The position numbers were made by a program, and so were the translations under genes. Below, one piece after another: positions 6,761-10,268 of a DNA stretch of 10,268 nt (positions are counted from its first letter, which is position 1; each line of letters begins with the position of its first letter). The notes beneath the pieces are model-generated. The model made no database searches. It was not told where the DNA came from and worked only from the letters and a program-made list of their open reading frames with translations. This stretch comes from Spirochaetaceae bacterium (GTDB lineage Bacteria > Spirochaetota > Spirochaetia > SZUA-6 > RPPD01): NCBI GenBank assembly GCA_003818675.1, contig RPPD01000034.1, positions 1-10,268 on the forward strand, written 5' to 3'.

Positions 6761-7321
6761 TCATCCTGCAAGACGGGTCCTCATTTTCCTGGAACTGACA
6801 TCCCGAATATCCTCGAGTGAATAAAAAGCCGTATGATCGAACTTGCGCACCCGCGCGAGGATGACGGGAGCATCCTTTCTTCTTATCACAGTGTGAACGA
6901 CATTGACCTGTCTTTTCCCGGAATGTGCCCTGTAGGCCGTACCCTTGTATCCGTCCTGTTTGAGCAGCTCGAAGAGTCTGCCCGGCATCTTGCGAGTAAC
7001 CACCCTGACACTGACAAAACCGATGGAGAGTTTTTCCTCGATCCACATCCCGACATAGGTTCCGACAGCATACCCACCCGCGTACGCGCCAAAATACCAG
7101 ACCTCTGTAAGGTGTTCAAGAATGGCAGAAATAGCAAACAGGTAAATGGTTATTTCCATCAGGCTGACCAGGGAAGAGAGCTTTTTATATCCCCTCGAGG
7201 TAAATATCAGCCCGAGTGTAGCCAGTCCCACATCCACGACCTTGGCCAGAAAAATTAAAATTGGAATACCAACAAGCACAAAAAGCTCTGATTGAAAAAG
7301 CAATGAGATGAAGTTGACCAT
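6761..7321 (-). CDS. UPF0316 family membrane protein (DUF5698 plus DUF2179)
   Basis: A 186-residue protein, close to the usual length of the family. Three hydrophobic segments (about 12-40, 48-70 and 75-95) form the membrane part. LAKVVDVGLATLGLIFTSRG (25-44) is typical of the N-terminal DUF5698 region. The soluble C-terminal half (about 100-175) has the DUF2179 look, with RVVTRKMPGRLFELLKQDGY and VHTVIRRKD. The family has no established biochemical role; the DUF2179 domain also occurs at the C-terminus of YitT-type membrane proteins. The ATG at 7319-7321 is preceded by a strong AGGAGG (7328-7333). It lies 45 bp after the small ORF at 7367-7525 and may be transcribed from the same promoter. 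Family assignment is confident; function is open. Confidence 0.88.
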   Translation of the reverse strand: MVNFISLLFQSELFVLVGIPILIFLAKVVDVGLATLGLIFTSRGYKKLSSLVSLMEITIYLFAISAILEHLTEVWYFGAYAGGYAVGTYVGMWIEEKLSIGFVSVRVVTRKMPGRLFELLKQDGYKGTAYRAHSGKRQVNVVHTVIRRKDAPVILARVRKFDHTAFYSLEDIRDVSSRKMRTRLAG

Positions 7322-7333
7322 GTGCGTCCTCCT

Positions 7334-7345
7334 TTCTGTACAGAA
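7334..7345. promoter_or_regulatory. Perfect 12-bp palindrome abutting the ribosome binding site of the UPF0316 gene
   Basis: TTCTGTACAGAA is fully self-complementary and touches the AGGAGG site (7328-7333) of the gene starting at 7321. It could be a repressor operator or a chance palindrome; it does not match an operator I can name with confidence. Confidence 0.3.
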
Positions 7346-7366
7346 GAAGAACCCGCATCAGCAACT

Positions 7367-7525
7367 TCAAAGCAGAATAATAGGTTCTTCCCCCCTGTGC
7401 ATGGGGTTTTTCAGGCAAATTTTATTGACTTTTTGACTAGCCGGGTTGCTGCCAGGATGACCACTACATAAAATATTCAGGTAGCAACCCAATGGGTCTT
7501 CTGAGTTTTCATCAGCTTTATGCAT
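7367..7525 (-). CDS. Small ORF of 52 codons with two closely spaced cysteines, function unknown
   Basis: I do not recognise this protein. It begins MHKADENSEDPLGCYLNILC, continues with SGHPGSNPASQ and ends with a basic-then-hydrophobic tail (PMHRGEEPIILL). Cys14 and Cys20 lie in a GCYLNILCSGHPG segment, and a third cysteine is at 37. There is no signal peptide or membrane helix. An upstream in-frame ATG would begin at 7555, but the ATG at 7523-7525 is preferred because AAGGAGG lies 8 nt before it and a good promoter at 7546-7574 would place the transcript start downstream of 7555. The ORF contains an 8-bp inverted repeat (7443-7490), so the transcript may instead be a structured leader of the UPF0316 gene. 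It could be a real small protein, a leader peptide or an RNA element. Confidence 0.45.
   Translation of the reverse strand: MHKADENSEDPLGCYLNILCSGHPGSNPASQKVNKICLKNPMHRGEEPIILL
7443..7490. repeat. Inverted repeat inside the small ORF
   Basis: GGGTTGCT (7443-7450) is perfectly complementary to AGCAACCC (7483-7490). The stem can extend to 11 pairs (7443-7453 with 7480-7490) with one G-T wobble on the plus strand, or one A-C mismatch on the minus strand. The loop is 26-32 nt. No T-run follows directly on either strand. Confidence 0.5.
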
Positions 7526-7545
7526 AGCTTTAACCTCCTTTTTTA

Positions 7546-7574
7546 AGTATACCACTTTTTTGCCCTGCTTTCCA
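7546..7574 (-). promoter_or_regulatory. Sigma-70-type promoter for the small ORF and probably the UPF0316 gene
   Basis: On the minus strand TGGAAA (7569-7574) is followed after 17 nt by TATACT (7546-7551), near-consensus at -10 with ideal spacing. The transcript would start near 7539 and soon meet the AAGGAGG site of the small ORF. Confidence 0.55.
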
Positions 7575-7614
7575 CTCCAGTAAAAAAATTGGTCCTTTAA
7601 TACAGTTTTTCTGT

Positions 7615-7620
7615 TATAAT
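7615..7620 (+). promoter_or_regulatory. Consensus -10 box directly against the hydrolase start
   Basis: TATAAT ends 1 nt before the ATG at 7622. No good -35 sits at 17 nt; the nearest, TTGGTC (7589-7594), is 20 nt away. If this box is used, the transcript would begin near 7627, after the first ATG and about 4 nt before the second in-frame ATG at 7631. Confidence 0.4.
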
Positions 7621-7621
7621 A

Positions 7622-8395
7622 ATGAAGGAAATGAAGTATTTACTAGAAAATACAGCCCGTTGTGGAATTCCAGTCATCGAAATTGAGCCTGCAGATGTCC
7701 CAGAAAGGCTCCCAATGGCAATTTATCTGCATGGATTTGGGACTTATAAGGAAAAACAGCTCATTCAGGGGTATTATCTGGCTAAATCGGGCTATTTTAC
7801 TGTGATGTTTGATGCACCACTCCACGGCGAGCTTTTAACACAGGAGTTTTCCAGTCTGCCACTTTTGGAAAGACAGGCCAGAATATTCGACATTATCCTG
7901 GAAACATCAGGAGCCATTAACAATCTTGTTTTTTCCTATAAAGAACATCCTGTTGCTGACTTCAATAGAACCGCACTCATGGGCTCCTCCATGGGAGGAA
8001 TGACCATCTTCCACTACCTGGCAAACCACCGTATTAAAGAAGTGAAAGCCGCCGCCGCCCTGATAGCCACTGCTTCATGGGAGCACAATCTCCGCCAGAA
8101 GATTATGGAGGAACTCAGGCTGGTCCCCCTCTTTCCGGAAAAACGTCTTCTGTCTGTTGGAGACGCGGAACCTCTTCGGCATCTGGAAAACCTTGCAGAT
8201 TTTCCCCTGTTGGTCCAGAATGGTGTGGATGACGAGATCATTCCTATAGAGGAAATCAGGGATTTTCGAAAAAAGCTCAGCCCCCTCTATACAAAGAAAG
8301 AAAATGTGCGCTTTATTGAATATTATAATATCGGACACGAAGCCACTGATGAAATGATTCGCAATGCCATCGACTGGTTTGATATTTATGTATGA
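7622..8395 (+). CDS. Alpha/beta hydrolase (probable serine esterase or peptidase)
   Basis: A 257-residue cytoplasmic protein with the alpha/beta hydrolase layout. An oxyanion-hole strand IYLHGFG lies at 34-40, and FDAPLHG at 63-69 is typical of the YitV/YtaP-like esterase group. The nucleophile elbow GSSMGG (121-126) has Ser123 as probable nucleophile. NGVDDEIIP (200-208) carries the acidic residue, Asp203 or Asp204, and IGHE (237-240) carries the catalytic His239. The catalytic triad is therefore intact. Substrate is unknown. The first ATG (7622) lacks a ribosome binding site and lies against a TATAAT box; the ATG at 7631, giving MKYLLENTARCG, may be the true start of a nearly leaderless message. 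The oligoendopeptidase gene begins overlapping or 14 bp past the stop, so the two form an operon. Confidence 0.88.
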   Translation: MKEMKYLLENTARCGIPVIEIEPADVPERLPMAIYLHGFGTYKEKQLIQGYYLAKSGYFTVMFDAPLHGELLTQEFSSLPLLERQARIFDIILETSGAINNLVFSYKEHPVADFNRTALMGSSMGGMTIFHYLANHRIKEVKAAAALIATASWEHNLRQKIMEELRLVPLFPEKRLLSVGDAEPLRHLENLADFPLLVQNGVDDEIIPIEEIRDFRKKLSPLYTKKENVRFIEYYNIGHEATDEMIRNAIDWFDIYV

Positions 8396-8409
8396 AAGAG
8401 AGGATTCAC

Positions 8410-10268
8410 GTGAATAAAGGTAAAAAGACTGCTGTTAAAAAGGCGGTATCTGCGATAAAAAAGATCCAGAAAAATCCTCCTAAAAAATCTAAAGCTTTAT
8501 CCAAACCAAAAGTTGTCCTGGCAGAAATTCCCGCAAGGTCTGATATTCCAACCAGAGACAAATGGGATCTTTCAAGGCTTTATAAAAACGATGCGGATTG
8601 GGAGCGTGATCTTGCCCTATATGCAAAAGCTGCAGTGGAGTTTCCACGATTCAAGGGAGTCTTCTCAAAGGATCTCGCGCATTTGATTGAATGCCTCAAG
8701 TTCCTGATTGAAATGGATAAACTGGAGGAGCGGCTTGGCGTGTATCAAAGCCTCAGGTCAAGTGAAAATGAGGCTGATCCAGGGAGCCAGACGCGCAGGG
8801 CAAAGTTCTATCACGCAACAACACTCAAGCAAACCACGGCGAGCTTTTTCCTGCCGGAATTGATGGGCATTCAGGAAAACACAATGAAGTCATGGTTTGA
8901 TGACCCGTCATGCTCTCCCTATCGCATTATTCTGGAAAAACTCCTTCATTCAAAACCGTACATACTATCTGAAAAAGAAGAGCGCATCATTGCCCTGCAT
9001 ATGGAGCCGCTTTCTGCATTCTCCAAAGCCTTTGACGCTCTTACCGACGCAGACATGGATTTTGGTTTTGTCGACACGCCAGAGGGAAAACGCAAACTAT
9101 CGCATGCAGGTTTTCAGTCCCTGTTATTGCATAAAAACGCAAAAGTCCGCGAGAAGGCTTATCGTCAATATTACAGCGTCTTTGACGGTCACAAGAACAC
9201 AATCGCGACTTTGCTGTCTGCAAATATCCATACAAGTGTGGCTGAGTGCAAGGCACGAGGATATAAAAGTGTCCGTCAGGCTCATCTGTATCACAACAAG
9301 ATTGATGAATCAGTATATGACAATTTGATTCTGGCTGTAAGAAAGCGTCTTGCTCCACTTCACAGATATTACAGGCTCCGCAAAAAGGTGCTTGGTTTGC
9401 GAACACTGTCTCACTGGGACAATGCCGTCCAGCTTGTCAAGGATGTGGGGAGGTTAACGTCGTATGATCAAGCTGTTATACTTGTAATTGATGCATTGGC
9501 CCCACTTGGAGAGCAATACACGCAAACACTTTCAAAAGGACTTGTCTCCGGCTGGGTGGACAAGTACGAGAACAGGGGAAAATCATCAGGGGCATTCTCT
9601 GCAGGGTCCTATTTCGGAGATCCCTATATTCTTCTCAACTACAAGGCGGACGACTTCCGCAATGTCTATACTGTGGCGCATGAGGCAGGCCATTCCATGC
9701 ATTCGCATCAAAGCACCGCTGCCAATCCATTCCAGCACTACCGCTGCCAGATCTTTGAAGCAGAGGTTGCCTCGACTTTCAATGAAGAGCTTCTCACACA
9801 TTACCTGCTTCAGTCATCAAGCGACAAATCGTTTCTTGCCTATCTCGTCAACCGCGAGATTGACAATATTGTTGGCACGATTTACCGCCAGACAATGTTT
9901 GCCGAGTTCGAATACAGGGTTCATACCATGGCCGAAACAGGCAAACCCCTTACACTTTCCTCGATGCGCCAGGAATACCGTGAGCTGCAGGAGGCATATT
10001 TTGGCGGCGAGGTGTTTCTCCCCGAAGAAAGCAGTCTTGAATGCCTGCGCATTCCTCATTTCTACAGGCCCTTCTATGTCTACCAATACGCCACAGGACT
10101 CTCTGCAGCAATAGCCCTTTCCCGCAAGGTACTATCTGGTGGTGAGAAAGAACGTGACAGCTATATTGATTTTCTGAAAACTGGCGGCTCCATGTATCCT
10201 CTTGATTCTCTAAAACGCGCTGGCGTTGACATGTCACAGCCTGAAGCTGTGGAATCCGCGCTTGATGC
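8410..10268 (+). CDS. pepF: Oligoendopeptidase F, M3B family (runs off right edge)
   Basis: A zinc metallopeptidase that cleaves short peptides, usually in the cytoplasm. From the GTG at 8410 the frame is open for 619 codons to the window edge. RDKWDLSRLYKNDADWERDL opens the conserved body at about residue 53. The zinc site is HEAGH (His424, Glu425, His428), with FEAEVAS (449-455) supplying the likely third ligand Glu452. PHFYRPFYVYQYATGLSAA near the end is a strong PepF signature, and perhaps 15-25 residues are missing. The GTG is chosen because GAGAGG lies 6 nt before it. An in-frame ATG at 8392 overlaps the hydrolase stop as ATGA and would add six residues but has no ribosome binding site. 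The first 40 or so residues are a Lys/Pro/Ala-rich extension not usual in PepF. Transcribed with the hydrolase. Confidence 0.95.
   Translation, partial: MNKGKKTAVKKAVSAIKKIQKNPPKKSKALSKPKVVLAEIPARSDIPTRDKWDLSRLYKNDADWERDLALYAKAAVEFPRFKGVFSKDLAHLIECLKFLIEMDKLEERLGVYQSLRSSENEADPGSQTRRAKFYHATTLKQTTASFFLPELMGIQENTMKSWFDDPSCSPYRIILEKLLHSKPYILSEKEERIIALHMEPLSAFSKAFDALTDADMDFGFVDTPEGKRKLSHAGFQSLLLHKNAKVREKAYRQYYSVFDGHKNTIATLLSANIHTSVAECKARGYKSVRQAHLYHNKIDESVYDNLILAVRKRLAPLHRYYRLRKKVLGLRTLSHWDNAVQLVKDVGRLTSYDQAVILVIDALAPLGEQYTQTLSKGLVSGWVDKYENRGKSSGAFSAGSYFGDPYILLNYKADDFRNVYTVAHEAGHSMHSHQSTAANPFQHYRCQIFEAEVASTFNEELLTHYLLQSSSDKSFLAYLVNREIDNIVGTIYRQTMFAEFEYRVHTMAETGKPLTLSSMRQEYRELQEAYFGGEVFLPEESSLECLRIPHFYRPFYVYQYATGLSAAIALSRKVLSGGEKERDSYIDFLKTGGSMYPLDSLKRAGVDMSQPEAVESALD

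Noticed and set aside
7380..7400. Plus-strand terminator CCCC-tgtgcat-GGGGTTTTTC
   Set aside because: The stem is only four base pairs and no plus-strand gene ends upstream of it.
9488..10114. Plus-strand ORF of 208 codons inside pepF
   Set aside because: It is an out-of-frame shadow of the HEAGH-bearing PepF frame.

Overview
The window looks like a stretch of bacterial chromosome, probably from a spirochaete or a similar diderm. That taxonomic guess is an inference. It rests on the outer-membrane-type peptidase/propeller/barrel protein, a class III cyclase-like membrane protein, a Treponema-like FabZ N-terminus and the general protein style. No rRNA, tRNA or CRISPR array was seen, and no transposase or integrase gene.

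Layout. Most genes lie on the minus strand and read leftwards. In order of transcription they are: a 52-codon cysteine-containing small ORF (7525-7367); a UPF0316/DUF2179-type membrane protein (7321-6761); a six-helix membrane protein with a degenerate class III nucleotide cyclase domain (6652-5330); proC (5325-4540); a 992-residue exported protein with an HEFTH metallopeptidase domain, a TolB-like propeller and a probable C-terminal barrel (4528-1550); a membrane-anchored left-handed beta-helix acyltransferase (1503-700); a gene-free block of about 500 bp; and the first 68 codons of fabZ (204 to the window edge). On the plus strand an alpha/beta hydrolase (7622-8395) is followed with almost no gap by an oligoendopeptidase F gene that runs off the right edge. 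Two promoter-like sequences pointing in opposite directions sit between 7526 and 7621.

How the genes relate. The pseudocyclase, proC and the large exported protein are separated by 4 and 11 bp, so they are very probably one transcript, and the acyltransferase 46 bp further on may share it. The products do not form an obvious pathway: proline synthesis, envelope proteolysis or assembly, acyl transfer and a sensor-like membrane protein.

Most unusual parts. (1) A cluster of four stem-loops lies at 429-693, between the acyltransferase and fabZ. The arms of the last three also match one another, so the DNA or RNA can fold in mutually exclusive ways. (2) The cyclase domain has lost the residues expected to bind metal and to recognise substrate, and so looks like a pseudo-enzyme. 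(3) The uncharacterised cysteine-containing small ORF has a good promoter and ribosome binding site and carries an inverted repeat.
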